Source of the DNA: Tricholomella constricta
Taxonomy: Eukaryota > Basidiomycota > Agaricomycetes > Agaricales > Lyophyllaceae
Direction: 5' to 3'
NCBI GenBank assembly: GCA_013368375.1
Contig: JAACJP010000019.1
Location: 558,001 to 622,000 of the forward strand
Length of the DNA: 64,000 nucleotides
Below the pieces are notes generated by a model that worked only from the letters and a program-made list of their open reading frames with translations, had not been told where the DNA came from and ran no database searches. Below are positions 1 through 12,140 of this stretch, piece after piece. Numbering within the stretch: the stretch's first letter is position 1; every line of letters begins with the position of its first letter. The position numbers were made by a program, and so were the translations under genes.

Positions 1-1136
1 TGCAAGGCTTGGGTTGCAAGCGCTCAACGCTACCTTCTATCCGACATCCTCATCGGCGATTTTGATTCCGAGGAGACGCTCGTGCCTGCTCTCGCTGCGT
101 ATGCCCGGAGATTGATGATTGGCAATGGGGGCACAATCTCGAAAGAAAACCTCCAACACTTCTCACTGATTACTTCGCTGTACATTTATGATTCTGCTCC
201 CAAAGCTGAGACGCGGCTTGGCCTACCCTCCATGTTTCCTTTCGTCACCTACCTTGAATTGATGGATGTCTTCTTCACAACATTCGATGACATGGCCCAA
301 CTCTTTTGTTCCATATCACAGTTGCAGGTATTGACGCTATCTTGCAACTGGCTCAACGACTGTGAACCCCCGTCCGATGTATGTCCGCCTTCATCCCTAC
401 ACACTTTAAACATTCGATCTACCGGTCTGAATGTGATCCTCCGCTGGTTTATCCACCTTCACACGATCCCTCCGTTGTCGACGCTTAGACTTTTCGTGGT
501 CTTCAATCAAGAGCTCCCGGCCGTAGGAGCTACTTTACAAGCCTTAAGCAATTCTCTTCGATGCGTTGAACTTCAAAGCATAGAAAACTCCCACGAAGGT
601 GAGGCGTATTCGCAGCACTTGGTAAAACGCATCCTTATGAATTCATAGGTGAAAATGCAAACTTAGTATTGCACGGCAATGTTGCCCTTCGGTGTCTTAT
701 CCTTCGTCCTAGGCCGCCCACCGTCTTCCTCTCACTGCTGCAATCCGCTATGGGGAATCCCAAACTTGAAGAAATTATGATAACAGTAAATCAAGAAGAT
801 GTTCAAAACCCTTGGATCATAGACTGGCTAGTCTTAGACCGCATCATAACGGGTCGCGCTGCAACACACCATCCTCTCGCGGTTACCTTTCGCCTCATCG
901 TAGACGACGATCAATTTAGCGAGCTTGTCAGTTTTGTGCAGTGTTCTTTGCCGCGGTCCTCTGCCAATCTACCAGGTGGTCTCAGGTTCGTAGCCGAGCG
1001 TAAAAGGCGTGTAGCCATGAAATCGAAGGCAACTTCTTCATTCGCCTCGCGGACGTGTGGAGATGAATGGACTGATGATTGTGTAAGTCATCAAAGCCGC
1101 GGTTCATTTTTCGTGGCGTCGATACTCAAATCATGA
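1..1136 (+). CDS. F-box/LRR-like protein, 5' end outside window
   Basis: The frame is already open at base 1 and its first residues (CKAWVASAQRYLLSDI) resemble the 'CKAW...' segment that follows the F-box in the large F-box-like families of mushroom fungi. Two open stretches in different frames join if a 68-nt GT-AG intron is removed at 599-666 (donor GTGAGG, acceptor CTTAG). Exons are then 1-598 and 667-1136, giving about 355 residues with a stop at 1134-1136. The body is leucine-rich with irregular LRR-like spacing and no catalytic motif. The likely role is substrate recognition in an SCF ubiquitin ligase, inferred from the family only. The F-box itself would lie left of the window. Confidence 0.6.
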
Positions 1137-1679
1137 GACAGAATTACGCCGATTCAATAAAGTAGACGTCACTCAGGACTCTTGAGATGGCAGAAGGTGG
1201 TCGGAGGGGCTTTGCACAGCCACCACTCTCATTTCCCAAAGCGGCAACCTCATACAATCGTCCATTTCTGGAGCGTCTCCGAATCACCCGTGTCCAGGCT
1301 TAGGCTTTGAATTTTCCAAATTTACCCTTCCCCTTGTCATGGCCTTCCTTTTTTTCATTCTTGCCCTGCTGCCCTTCATCCTCGGACCTCTCAGTGTGCT
1401 CATACCCCGCCACGACATCATCGCCTTGTTTTGAAACAGGCAGCCCATTTGTCCCGTTGTCCACCTGCCCAACTGCTTTACAATCTTCGCCACATCGGCT
1501 AAACGCACCTAATACTGCCTATCCTCATTTGACCAGAAAGACATCCTTGTTCTATTTTCTCTAATATGATGCTTCCGTTCTATGCTTGGATTCCACCCCT
1601 TCGTTCTATCCTTCCTCTAATACCGCAATCTGCCTCTGTTTAGCGCCTGACACGTCCTGACCAGGACGGCATAGTAGAC
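1137..1679. other. Intergenic stretch
   Basis: No convincing gene. The short open frames have no recognisable domain. It separates the F-box-like gene from the first receptor and presumably holds that receptor's promoter. Confidence 0.5.
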
Positions 1680-3687
1680 ATGCGCTCTGATCTGTCTGGC
1701 ATTTCCTTCACCTGCGCTGCCTTGTTGGCAATATTCATCCCCGTCGCCCGTGTCCGCTGCAACGTTGCGAACCTGGCCATCGTCGCGTGGCTCCTAGGGT
1801 GTAACCTTGTACATGGCATCAATGCTATTATCTGGGCTGACAATATCGATATTAGCGTCCCCGTCTGGTGCGATATTGGTATGTCCCGGGATGATTATTC
1901 CTCTGAAGATTGGTATGTTGATCAAATGCATACTAGTAACAAAACTCCTGCTAGGCGCCACGGTTGCGCTTCCAGGAGCATGCCTCTCTATTTCACGTCG
2001 CCTCGAGCTCGCATCATCCAATAGATCGATCTCCAACGATCCCAAAACCCAAACACGCCGCCTTTTGTTAGAATTTGTACTGTGCTATATTATCCCTTTG
2101 ATGTACATGGCCCTTCGTAAGTATTTCTTGCCTCCATCTCACATTCAAATTTTTTGACCATCCCATTCCCAGATTTTGTTACCCAGGATCACCGGTTTGA
2201 TCTCGTCAAGGATTACGGTTGCTCTGCATCCATCCACCCTTCTACACTAGGACTCACTGTCATGTGGTTACCACCCATGATCCTATGTCTCGCCTCCTTA
2301 ATTCTCTCGGGTATGCTAAAACCTCTCTAACCCCGCCAAACCTTCTCTAAGCCTAATTCGTCTCCATCCTTTTATTTTAGGCGTCGCGATACATCATTCC
2401 TTCAGGCGCCCCGCTGCGACGTTTGCGTCTCACATCGAATCACGCTCACCGCTCACCGCCTCCATCTTCGTTCGCCGTGTCGCCGTGTCGATCATTACGA
2501 CCTGTATGCTCTTCATAGCCACTTTGTTTTCTGTGTTTTCAGTCTCTGGGTTCCGCCCATGGACGTCGTGGGCTTCCGTCCATGCGAACATAACGGCTGT
2601 CGATGTCGTTCAGTCCCGAGACGATATAAAGAGCATCCAGTTGGTTTGGTGGGGCGTACCTGCGGTGTCCATCGTGTACATCCTCCTGTCTTTCACAGTC
2701 GGTGAGGAGACTCGCGATGCTTTCAGATGGATCCGTGGCAGGTTGTTGCAAGTTCCGATGTGGCGTCCTCGCCCGCTGGTTCTTCTACCAACTCAGTACG
2801 TCGCTTCATTTATCCGAAGTTTGCCAAATCCGTTACTGACGTCGTTCAACAGCGTCAACAGGGCAGAAACCGAGATGGTATCCCGATCACAATTGAGCAC
2901 TTCTAGGCCCAGGCCTGAGGCTCTTGATCTCAAATCAGGCTGGGACGACATGCTCGACTCCGATTCCAAGAGGTCGAAGCTCTGGTCTGCCGGACGCAAG
3001 TCCCCAAGCTCTCTTAGAACTACTTCTCCGAACCCCAGCCGTATGGGGACCCCGAGTCCCAGTCCCACAGTTGCTTCGCCTACTGTGTGTGGGGAAGACG
3101 AGGCATTCATCGCGTCCACGTTGGACTACTTGGGCTCTCCTGTAGCCAAGACCCTCGGGATCACCTCACCCGCCCTTCTTGTGTCCCCTCCTCCTGTGTA
3201 TGTATCACCACGCAAAGCTTCGCCCGATGTTACAGCTTTCCCCACCACTTCTCCCACTACCCCAGGAAGCATGCACAACATGCCGCATCCCCCTCGGCGT
3301 GTCCCGACTGATGCAGAATCTGTGATATCTTCCGTCTTTGATGCCGCCTGGCCGCAGCCGCCTCCATCGCCGCCGAAGCTCGTCGCTGCATCGAAGTATC
3401 ACTCGAGCTCCAGCTCCCGCTCCAGCTCACCTACGGACTCTGCCGACTTGACGTTTGGATACCCTTTATACCCAGCAATCACCCCGCCACACAAGCGGTC
3501 GAAGCCGTTCCAGGGCTCAAGCATCTCTTCGATCTCTGATATACATGTACCTGCACAATCTCAGGCGAGATCCAAACGCGGGCCGAGTGTCAAGAGCCTC
3601 AGAAGAACCTTCAGCAGCGAGAAGGTCGTGCAGGGCTATGCGCCCAGCGATGTCATTTACATGACGGTGGTCAAGGAAGTTGTTTGA
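1680..3687 (+). CDS. STE3-type pheromone receptor 1
   Basis: Seven-helix G-protein-coupled receptor for lipopeptide pheromones. Proposed exons are 1680-1878, 1937-2116, 2173-2310, 2381-2795 and 2853-3687, about 588 residues. Family landmarks appear in order: helices 1-2, the 'VWCDI' motif ending exon 1, 'LGATVALPGACLSISRRLE', and 'HRFDLVKDYGC' in the second outside loop. Helices 5-7 follow, then 'FTVGEETRDAFRWIRG' just after helix 7. The C-terminal tail is unusually long, Ser/Pro-rich and probably cytoplasmic. Introns 1-3 are GT-AG with phases that restore the frame. The last, 2796-2852, is 57 nt without a stop, so it can be missed. It sits where receptors 2 and 3 also have an intron. No frame lesion is seen. 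Confidence 0.9.
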
Positions 3688-4952
3688 CGTGCCTGGCATA
3701 TATCCCCTCTCTCTCTCACTATGGTACTTTAACTTCCTCAAGCTCTACATCGTTGAAAGGCTTGAGTCTTTTGTATATTTTCTAGTTCTGGTAGCACTTA
3801 CACATCCTCTTACACTGTATCCATTCGCTCGAGTTTCATCACCAACTGTAGCTATCTCCCCAACATGTATCATAGTATTCCTCCTCAGCATGATGATTTT
3901 ATCACTATCCTTTTTCGATTAGCCTCGTACCATCTCTGCGCCCCCGTCCGTCCTGATGAGATGGGCCCGTGCGCCACATCAGTTGTTATTGTGATTATGT
4001 AATTGATGAGCGGTCACGAGGGGAGTCGAAGACAATAAGGACAATAGGGTTCGGTTATCCAGCTCAGCATAAAGCTACATCGGTGGGCGGCAACCTTTAG
4101 TTCTCTCCTACTACCTCGCTATGTTGCTCTCGCCATATGCACGACTCGTTTTTCTTGGAAACTGGTGGCGGAGTCGCTGATCATAGTTTGGAGATTTGGA
4201 ATAGATGGGGAACAAGGTGCGTTTATCTTGATAGATTCGACGATTGTTGGACAGTTGAAACGAAAATTTTCGCCTGTAGACTCCACTATTCCACGTTGGC
4301 AAAGCTGCAGTCAGATCACCTTGTACCTCGAGTTGAACTATCAAGGGAACAATGTTCCCTCTGATGCCCCATGTTGACATGGAATTCAAACGGGATCTCA
4401 TTGTACTATTTCCTGTCTTCGCGCGGACTCCGATGACCTCCAATGCTAGCTGGCGTCGTCGCTCTGGAGACCTTGTTCTTTGCAGGTCTGCTGAACGCGT
4501 CGTGATCACGTGCTCTTCGTGTCTCCAGTTCCTCCTTGAGCCGCTAGCTTCTTCTTCCCTATGCGTTCTGATAGATCTTGGCCGTCATATCACACGATCT
4601 TTTTCGACCCTACGGCCCATGGGAGCTCGGGATACCGTAAAGAGTGCCACCTGACGCCTCCATTTTGGTCACCACAAGTGAACGTCCAAATGGGGAACCC
4701 TTGATGGGCGTCCCATTTTAGCGAACACAAACTGATGTCCATATCTGGGATGGCCGTTCAGATGGTCCTCGAGCGATTTTCCTGCCGGAGACAAGGGGAT
4801 CGCCTAAACTGTGTACAAGGAGGGAAAATCGGAGCAATGCTCTTAAACCTGGAGGAATGAGAACTCAATCACTGTTCCTCCAGCTGATTCCACCTTCGTG
4901 TACTCAAGGACTGCGCCCCGAATCTTGAGAGCTGCTCACAGTGTTGCCCGCC
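3688..4952. other. Intergenic stretch between receptors 1 and 2
   Basis: About 1.26 kb without a recognisable gene. Several short open frames overlap on both strands but none has domain-like composition or splice partners. No CaaX-ending small frame was found here by eye. Confidence 0.45.
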
Positions 4953-6673
4953 ATGACCGTTCCCAATGAAGTATTCTCCGCTTTCTCCTTCATCGGATTC
5001 CTCATGTGCTGCATTCCCTTCCCGTGGCACTTGGAAGGTGAATTGGCTTCCTTCCGTAACGTCCTGATTTAGTGACTCATTTCACCTCCCTTATCAGCTT
5101 GGAACACTGGGACATGTCTCTATATGGCGTGGACTGGCCTGGCCTGCCTCAACCAATTCATAAATTCTGTCATCTGGCATGGCAATGCCATAAATTGGGC
5201 CCCGGTATGGTGTGATATCTGTAAGTGACGCCGCTTCCCGCTCGATTTGTCCGCTGAACATTCCCTCAGCTGCGCGCATCTTAATTGGTGCTTCTGTCGC
5301 AATCCCCGCCGCCTCCCTTTGCATCAACCGCCGCCTCTATCACATCGCATCTGTGCGGTCAGTCACCGTTACTAAAGCCGAGAAGCGACGCGCAATCATG
5401 GTCGATCTCGCTATCGGCCTGGGTCTGCCAATCCTGGAGATGATTCTTCGTATGTCGAGTCCCCCTCTTCCTCTCGGAATTGAATCTTATGTTTTCTTCA
5501 GAGTACATCCCGCAAGGTCATCGGTTCGATATCTTCGAAGACATCGGTTGCTATCCCTTCACCTACATGACACCTGTGGGCATTGCGCTCGTTTCTGTTC
5601 CCCCTGTTGCCATCGGATGTGTTTCTGCTGTCTACTCAAGTATGCACCCATTTATGTACTCCACCTTCATATCGCTGACCTCGCAATTCCAGTCCTCAGC
5701 ATTCGTGCCTTCGCCAAACGCCAGGCCCAGTTCAAGGAGCTTCTGTCAAGCAACAACAACCTCAGCACCAATCGATACCTTCGTCTCATGATGCTCGCCG
5801 GTATCGAGACCGCCCTGACCGTTCCTCTTGGTATCTACGCCATCTACCAAAACTCTGTCGTTGGCCAAATCGCTCCATGGAAGGGATGGGCAGATACCCA
5901 TCTTGGCTTTTCCCGCGTCGACCAGGTCCCCGCTATCGTTTGGCGCAATCAGCCCGGATGGGAGCGGGCCCTCGAGATGACCAGGTTCTTCGTCATCCTC
6001 TGCGCATTCATCTTCTTCGCCTTCTTCGGCTTCGCAGAAGAGGCGCGCAAGAATTACCGCACTGCAGTCCAGTCCGTTGCCAAACGCGTCGGTGTCTCCA
6101 CTGGCTCTTCCGGCTTTGGGCTTTTCAGCTCGACTGGGTTAGTACTATCATTTGATGTTGTCCTTGTTCTCCTGGGCTAATCGCATCATCCTCTTTAGAT
6201 CGAAATCTAAAGGCGCCAACATGTCGTCGACTGGCCGGGCCACCCTCCCCGTCTACGTCGAGCGTCACACCATGCGCAAGCGCGACTCCCTCGACTCCTT
6301 CTCCGACATGTCTGCGTCTTTCGCTGACGTCGGCGGCATCCTTGACGAGAAGAACGAGAAATCCCAGACCTTGACACCTCAGATCACTTTCGACGGCCTT
6401 GTGCTGTCAGACGTCGGCGGTACTCTCGCGGACTATAAAGAAGGCCCTTACTCTCCCACCCCCTCATCTGGTGCCTCCTCCGCTTCCAGCTATGCCGATC
6501 TCTCTCCCACCACCCCCGAGGCCGCAGTCACACGACCTGATTCGACCTGCATCGAGATCTCATCCGTGCGACACCTCCAGGTGGGCGAGTGCCCTGATGC
6601 ACTCACCATCCCCGAGCCCAGCCTCGACATTTCCATCGTGCCCCGTCATACCTCTGACAGTTCGCCTGTCTGA
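4953..6673 (+). CDS. STE3-type pheromone receptor 2
   Basis: Second seven-helix pheromone receptor. Exons are 4953-5037, 5098-5220, 5270-5449, 5502-5639, 5693-6137 and 6199-6673, about 481 residues, all phases consistent. The start gives 'MTVPNEVFSAFSFIGFL' as helix 1. 'PVWCDI' ends exon 2, 'ILIGASVAIPAASLCINRRL' opens exon 3 and 'GHRFDIFEDIGCYP' is in exon 4. 'FFGFAEEARKNYR' follows helix 7. The tail has many Ser/Thr/Pro residues. Intron positions match those of receptor 3 almost one for one, except that the first intron, in 'WHLE^AWNTG', is absent from receptor 3. It probably couples to a heterotrimeric G protein at the plasma membrane. No lesions. Confidence 0.93.
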
Positions 6674-7167
6674 TCACTTTATTCACCCCATCAGCCACCC
6701 GATACCCGTTTAATCATTTCCGGGATTTTGTTCCATGACCGACATACCACTGTAGCATTAGCCGTTTCTTCACCCCTTTACCCTATAGCCTCTCCTTATT
6801 AACTTGTTCAGCGTATACCTGTTCCGAGGTGCCACCATTACTTCACTGTAACCACTGTAGCCTGCTTTAGAGCCGTTCGTCATAGGATGACGGCCCATGA
6901 CCAAAATGAAAACTGTTCATAGTACCATTATATTCTGTGTGATGGTCAGTGCTCTCGATTCAAGAACTTGGAAGAACGGAGGCCAACATGACAACATGAC
7001 AAATTCCGATCAAGGGTCTTGATGAATCTCCTGTCGGACTCGTAACCAACAGTTGGCGCCTTCACACCTTTGGCTACTTGTGCGCCGAGAAGGCTGTACG
7101 CGGGACCCAATGTGCTATATACAGTAACCCTCTTGTCATTCGTCTGAATGCTCGACTGAGTGCAGTT
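6674..7167. other. Intergenic stretch
   Basis: No gene seen. It holds the 3' flank of receptor 2 and the presumed promoter of the F-box gene. Confidence 0.5.
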
Positions 7168-8894
7168 ATGGCGAATTCGAAGTCTCCCAATAGCGGTCCA
7201 GGGCCGAACGTTACCAACGGCCCGTCATCTCGAGCAGGGCCTTGGTCGACTGACATACCTGCTGATATATGGCTGTACATCGCACAGTTCATTCCTTCGA
7301 TAACGTTGCGCAATCTGTACAGTCTCAACTCGCTCTTCTTGGATCTTGCGTTGAACGAACGGTACAAGGAAGTCAATTTCCTGCAGATTAACCAAAAGAC
7401 GATCGCATTTCTGGAGCATCTCAAGTAAGTCTGCCGAATTGATTACATTTCCGTCTTCGTGTGATTGAAAGCGCGTGGTAGGGACAAGAACCTTTCTTCT
7501 CGAGTCCGGCGCCTGCGCGTCAATCCCGTCTGGTTCGATTTGGATCTCGGATTACCCAAAGTAACCCTCCGCTCGATCGTTGTGCGCGCCCTATCTTTCG
7601 ACCTGGGGCGTTCAGTGGATGTGATGCTCCGAGGCTCTCACCAACAGAAAAAACGAAAACAAATTGACGCGTTAACGACAGACCTCGTCGTCCATTTCTC
7701 CAACGTTACTACCTTCATTCTCGTCACACGATACTGGCCGCACCCTCAAAGTCTGCCTGTGTTCCTATCCAATTCATGGCAGGCCTTCGGTTCGAACCTG
7801 CGACGTCTCACGATAAATGCACCGTTGGGCGGATTTGCTGCTCTTCTACCATCCCCACCTGGACTTCTATCCCTCGAAGAGCTTACGCTCCGGTTCTCCA
7901 CCGACTTATCTTCCGACGACCAGGGCGCCGACACACGATTCCTGACATATGTTATTGCGCCTTTCCTCCAACAGGTCGCGCCTAGAATCAAAACACTGAA
8001 CCTCATGTCCAGTGCACTCGGGGACCACTCCGTCCTCTTCCACGCGCTCGATCATATGCCACGGCTCACCTCTCTTTCTCTCAACATCGGCTTCTACCCG
8101 CCTCTCCTCCAAGACCCGTCCAGCCTCACGCTTTTCCTGAACAAAAACACAGATACGCTCAAGCACATTAAGCTTCAGCCACTGGAGACATTCCGCTCGC
8201 CCTCAGCTACGGGGCCTGCATATGACCACTTCGTGCAGTGGATGATGGAGAACGCGTCCAACGAGCATCTTCTCAACAACCTCCAGACGCTCATCGTCCT
8301 GCCGTCCACCGACATATTATCCATGTCGAGGCTCAACGCCGCCACACCTTACTTACCCCGCTCCAGAGATACCCTCCGGAACCTCGTCCTGGGCGAACGC
8401 TGCATCAACTTCGCAGAGCTTACCGCTCTTGTCGATACCTTCGCCCACCGGTCTGCGGATTGTGGGCTGAAGGTTCTTCATGTGAAGCTCATATCGTTGA
8501 ACCCGCAAGTCTTCGATCTGCTCGCTGAGAAGCTCGTCGGACTTGAGGATTTGGATGTGAAGTTTAACATGCTCCTTCCCAATGTCGAAGAGGAAAGTTC
8601 GCAGCCGCTGGACGACGAAGAGCCGACAAGCCAGGTACTTGATCTTCTGTTCTGAATCACTCCCGCCTTTACTGAAAGGATGTACTTGCGCAGGTTATCT
8701 CTGAATTTCTTGACGAGATGGCGAAGCGTGTATACCCGAAGTGGAGGCTTTATTCTTTATGGATCTGGCAGCGCTCTCATATGACGACCAAGACTGCGCA
8801 CGATATATTGACAGCGTTGAGACCGACCATTCCTTCTGTTAGGGTAATATACCGGATGGACCATACGCACCATCTACACACTCTCTTTAATTGA
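7168..8894 (+). CDS. F-box-like protein
   Basis: Exons 7168-7424, 7482-8634 and 8694-8894 give about 536 residues. The start ATG at 7168 puts an F-box-like segment near residues 28-60, beginning 'DIPADIWLYIAQFIPSITLR'. It is followed by a long leucine-rich region of irregular repeats. Intron 7425-7481 has a GTAAGT donor and GTAG acceptor. Intron 8635-8693 has a GTACTT donor and CGCAG acceptor; skipping it would end the protein early, while splicing adds a C-terminal stretch with 'KRVYPKWRLYSLWIWQ'. Such F-box genes are very numerous in agarics and are presumed substrate adaptors of SCF ubiquitin ligases. It lies inside the mating-locus cluster with no obvious mating role. Confidence 0.78.
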
Positions 8895-10279
8895 CGGGCA
8901 ACCATTGTTTACTCCCATGCCATGGTAAAAGTGTCCAGCCAAGGACATTTAGTAGTTCTTTTCAATTGTTGTGAACCTCGTGCCTGTACCTTCGGATTGC
9001 TGGAGATGCCTGCTGTAATACTGACAAACCGCCTAGGACACGCTGCGCTCCCCCGCATAGTAGGAAATTAGAACAGATACACACATTCAACGAATGTGTA
9101 TGACCATCAACTGGTGGCGGAAAGGCGAGACACGCGATGTAAACTATACAATGCTCGTTTGTATATACAGGGCGTCACCGTCCGTGTTACGGGCACGGTC
9201 GTACATTGGACGGTAATACACGGTATACCGACCAATGAAATTCGTTACGGTGTTCCATTGATACGGACTCACAGTGACGGACATGTCGTGTACGAGGCGG
9301 TGGATACGGCGGAGAGTAGCGTGCGCATCATCCTCCCGCAGCGCGTGTGCATAATCATGCATGATTTCGCCACAGGGACATCGAACCCCGACATAATTGC
9401 CCGCCCATTTTGCATTGGGTGCCACTTTCCCAATTCCTCGCATCAAGTCTACCCGGATAGCAGGTGCTTCTGATAGCGGGGAGCCTAGTAGAGGCGCCCA
9501 AATCATTGTCGCGGTCTTCAAGCCATGACGGCGCAAATGAGCTGCTTGACTCGCATATGAGCAATGTCCATCGAGCCTGTCACGATGCGAAGGCCTGTAT
9601 GTACGCGCGCACCGTGCGGGCAATTCATCCATCCACCTGTCAGCATTATCAAATTCTCCTGGACCGTTCCTAATGATCGATTTAATTACCTTTCCTTTAG
9701 GACCGTTTGATAATTAGTTGAGTCCCAGAGTCAAAGAGAATGATGAGAGAACACGAGTGGTCACATTTCCAAGCAGTGACGAATGTGATTGTAGACCGGT
9801 AAACGAGAGTTGAAACAAAGGTCTCTTTAACCCATTGACTTTCCATGTACTTACATAAGATGATTGTTCTTATGCTGACGACTGTTCAAACTGTGCAACC
9901 TGACTAGGCCTGACTAGGACTCCCGACCTGGACTATCATGCTGTTATTTTGCATAATGGTAGCATGCGTGTGGCGTGCACGCTGTCGTGCCAAGTCCGAC
10001 CGGTGCCTGGTGGGAACGCGGAGTTTAAATTCGCTGCTCAGGCACGCACACAAACACCATTATAGTTCCCAAAACAGAGCAATGGCCCCTCCTACCGCGA
10101 ACAATGTAGAATTGCCATTGTGTGCATTTTCCGCTCTGTAAGCAATCTGCAAGTATAAAATGCACCTGAAAAAAAATGTCGTTCTCTTCACTCAACGCCT
10201 GTCGACCAGTTCACTGTCCACCTTGCACACCATTTCAGTCAACGCCACCCTCAGTAACTCACGCTTTCCCACCGTCACG
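8895..10279. other. Gene-poor stretch left of the first pheromone gene
   Basis: About 1.4 kb with no gene I can support. A minus-strand open frame at 9144-9632 (162 codons) has no family I can name with confidence. The last 130 bases hold the likely promoter of the pheromone gene. Confidence 0.4.
10154..10160 (+). promoter_or_regulatory. TATA-like box before pheromone gene 1
   Basis: TATAAAA lies about 120 bases before the ATG of the first pheromone precursor, a reasonable distance for a TATA element with a short leader. Confidence 0.4.
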
Positions 10280-10432
10280 ATGGACACTTTCGACACTTTT
10301 GAGGAGATTATCATTATGGGTGCTCCCGCGATATCAAGCGCTGTCGACTTGTCGACTCAGTCAGATTCGACGCCAATAGACTTCGAGCGCAGTGACGGAT
10401 CCCAGCTGTATGGCTTCTGCGTCATTGCATGA
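10280..10432 (+). CDS. Mating pheromone precursor 1 (CaaX type, 50 aa)
   Basis: Intronless frame of 50 residues starting 'MDTFDTFEEI' and ending in the CaaX box CVIA directly before the stop. Basidiomycete pheromone precursors are 40-70 residues and often begin MDxF. They are farnesylated on the CaaX cysteine and cut at a charged pair about 10-15 residues upstream. Here that pair would be the E-R of 'DFERSDGSQLYGFC', giving a short lipopeptide. The product should be a secreted ligand for STE3-type receptors such as those in this cluster. An upstream in-frame non-ATG extension is possible, but this ATG gives the typical length. Confidence 0.92.
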   Translation: MDTFDTFEEIIIMGAPAISSAVDLSTQSDSTPIDFERSDGSQLYGFCVIA

Positions 10433-11291
10433 ACCTTCTCCTCCTTGCCCTTCCGGCTCTGCCGGTATACCCGTGCGTATGTGTCATTCGTCTTTGCTGA
10501 ATCATTAGTTCTAATATGTACCTGCATTCTAGCCTGAGCTTGAGAGCTCCAATGACCCTTTCTCATCCCTCTCTCCCGCAAAAAACCCAACTTCCTCACC
10601 ATCCTTTAAACCTTTTTCATCTATTGTTATTCCTTTACTCTTTTCGAACGAGCCCACATATTCTGCACAAATTCTCCCGCCATAAATCTCATAACATCGT
10701 CGTGTAGTAGTCCCTGTATATTGCAGTCCTTTTCAACAACGAAACTCGTATGCATAATTTTCAAAGCCAATCCTATGAAAGAATGTGTAGCTTATTACTA
10801 TTTGAATATGACTGATAACGAAGACATGAAAAGGTTTTGCGTTGACATTACTTTGCTTCTCAGTTTGGGATAAAAATAAGTGCACAAGAGGTCAATCGTA
10901 CGTGGTCTGAGAGGCAGCGGTTGATCGTTATAAGTCGGTACATAATGTTGTCTCGATACTAAAACACAACGTTATTCGAAGACTATCTTCATAATTTGGG
11001 ACTTCTTGCGCCATAAGGATACATGAGAATAGATTACGATAGAATGAGGAAAGTACAAGGAGTGGATAGCCTAAGGCTGGCGTAACAATCAAGTGGAATG
11101 GATGCGGTAAGGGAGCGTCGTGGATATGCCATAAAATGTATCCGTCGGAGAGGGGAAAAACAGCGAAACTGGCTCCAGGCCAATAAATTATGGGTGGGAT
11201 GGTTGGAGATATTTAGCCTAGAAATCCCGATGAGCGTTTGCTTCACGTGCGGTAGTGTGCATTCATACGTACTTGTATGAGGTGCATACGC
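10433..11291. other. Intergenic stretch between pheromone genes
   Basis: AT-richer DNA without a recognisable gene. Both strands were scanned by eye for further CaaX-ending frames and none was convincing. Confidence 0.45.
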
Positions 11292-11468
11292 TTATGCAAT
11301 GGTGCAGAAGCTACCATAGTCATTGCTGGGACGGTCGCTATCGACGGGCGCGTCCAACGGGATACCATCGTGCCTTACAGGCAACGAATAAAGAGACTGG
11401 GTGGGGTGGATCGACATGAGATCATCATCTCGAAATGACGAGAGTGAAATAGTGGTAAAGGAGTCCAT
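11292..11468 (-). CDS. Mating pheromone precursor 3 (CaaX type, 58 aa)
   Basis: A short minus-strand frame of 58 residues, easily lost to a 60-codon cutoff. It starts 'MDSFTTISLSSFRDDD' and ends '...SNDYGSFCTIA' followed by TAA. The CTIA CaaX box is the same as in precursor 2, and the MDxF start is shared by all three. A D-R pair in 'VDSDRPSNDYGSFC' about 9 residues before the cysteine is a plausible cleavage site. An internal in-frame ATG (11415-11417) would give 41 residues, but the upstream one fits the family better. It lies between the two plus-strand pheromone genes in opposite orientation. No intron is needed. Confidence 0.85.
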   Translation of the reverse strand: MDSFTTISLSSFRDDDLMSIHPTQSLYSLPVRHDGIPLDAPVDSDRPSNDYGSFCTIA

Positions 11469-12140
11469 TGCAATTCTGTGGTGGGAGGACGTGATTTCTG
11501 GGCGATAACGAGGCGATGCTGAGGTGGGACGCCTGAAGCTGAAGAGTCACGATTCAAAGGACCGCGCGCGAACAAAGTTCAAGGATGAGGCTGAGGTCGA
11601 GTAACGAATAAGAGATTGGGGCTTGCGACCTTTTATACAAATCATCTTCCTGGAGGTCATTGTTCACTTGGCTATCCATTGTTGTGAAATTGTAACGCAG
11701 CAGCCCGGCAGTTGCCATTGTTGCACCAATTCGATTCAAGAAGCGCATGGCAGCGAGGCGAGGGATCCGGAATCCGGAAAACCTGTCTGCCCCCCCGAAA
11801 GGGTTCCTGAAGCAGCTTTGGCCTACCGTGTCATTGTAGGTATCAAAGCGCCGGGGACTCCAAGCGTGGAGTTTCAAGCTCCGAATGCCTCATTTTGATC
11901 GCTGAGTTACAATAAAGTTTATCACCTACTCATACGCGATCCTAAAACGCAAGACAATGGACGGCAACATTGCGGTCAGCTGCATGCGGGCCAGGACCGT
12001 CCATCTCATTGTTCGCCCCGCTCCCTCATAAGGCGCTCTGAAAATGCAGCCATCGTACAAACTATCAACTCAGCCCACCATCTGCTCCTACAGCACCACT
12101 GCAGTCCCCAGTCCACCGCTTGAACCCTCGCTCAGCCTCT
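11469..12140. other. Intergenic stretch between pheromone genes
   Basis: No supported gene. A 20-residue minus-strand frame ending CLAF (11942-12004) was judged coincidental. Confidence 0.45.

Noticed and set aside
4111..4654. Overlapping open frames on both strands between receptors 1 and 2.
   Set aside because: No domain, no good splice sites and no similarity to anything I recognise.
9510..9566. Short minus-strand frame beginning MDIAHM and ending CAVMA.
   Set aside because: Four residues follow the cysteine, so it is not a CaaX box.
9144..9632. 162-codon minus-strand frame with a 'RCPCGE' motif, faintly like the tail of a non-LTR retrotransposon polyprotein.
   Set aside because: Similarity is only impressionistic, no neighbouring reverse transcriptase is seen and the plus strand is also open; not enough to call.
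11942..12004. 20-residue minus-strand frame starting MDG and ending CLAF, resembling a tiny pheromone.
   Set aside because: Too short, no charged processing pair at the right distance, and Phe at the last position is unusual for farnesylated pheromones.
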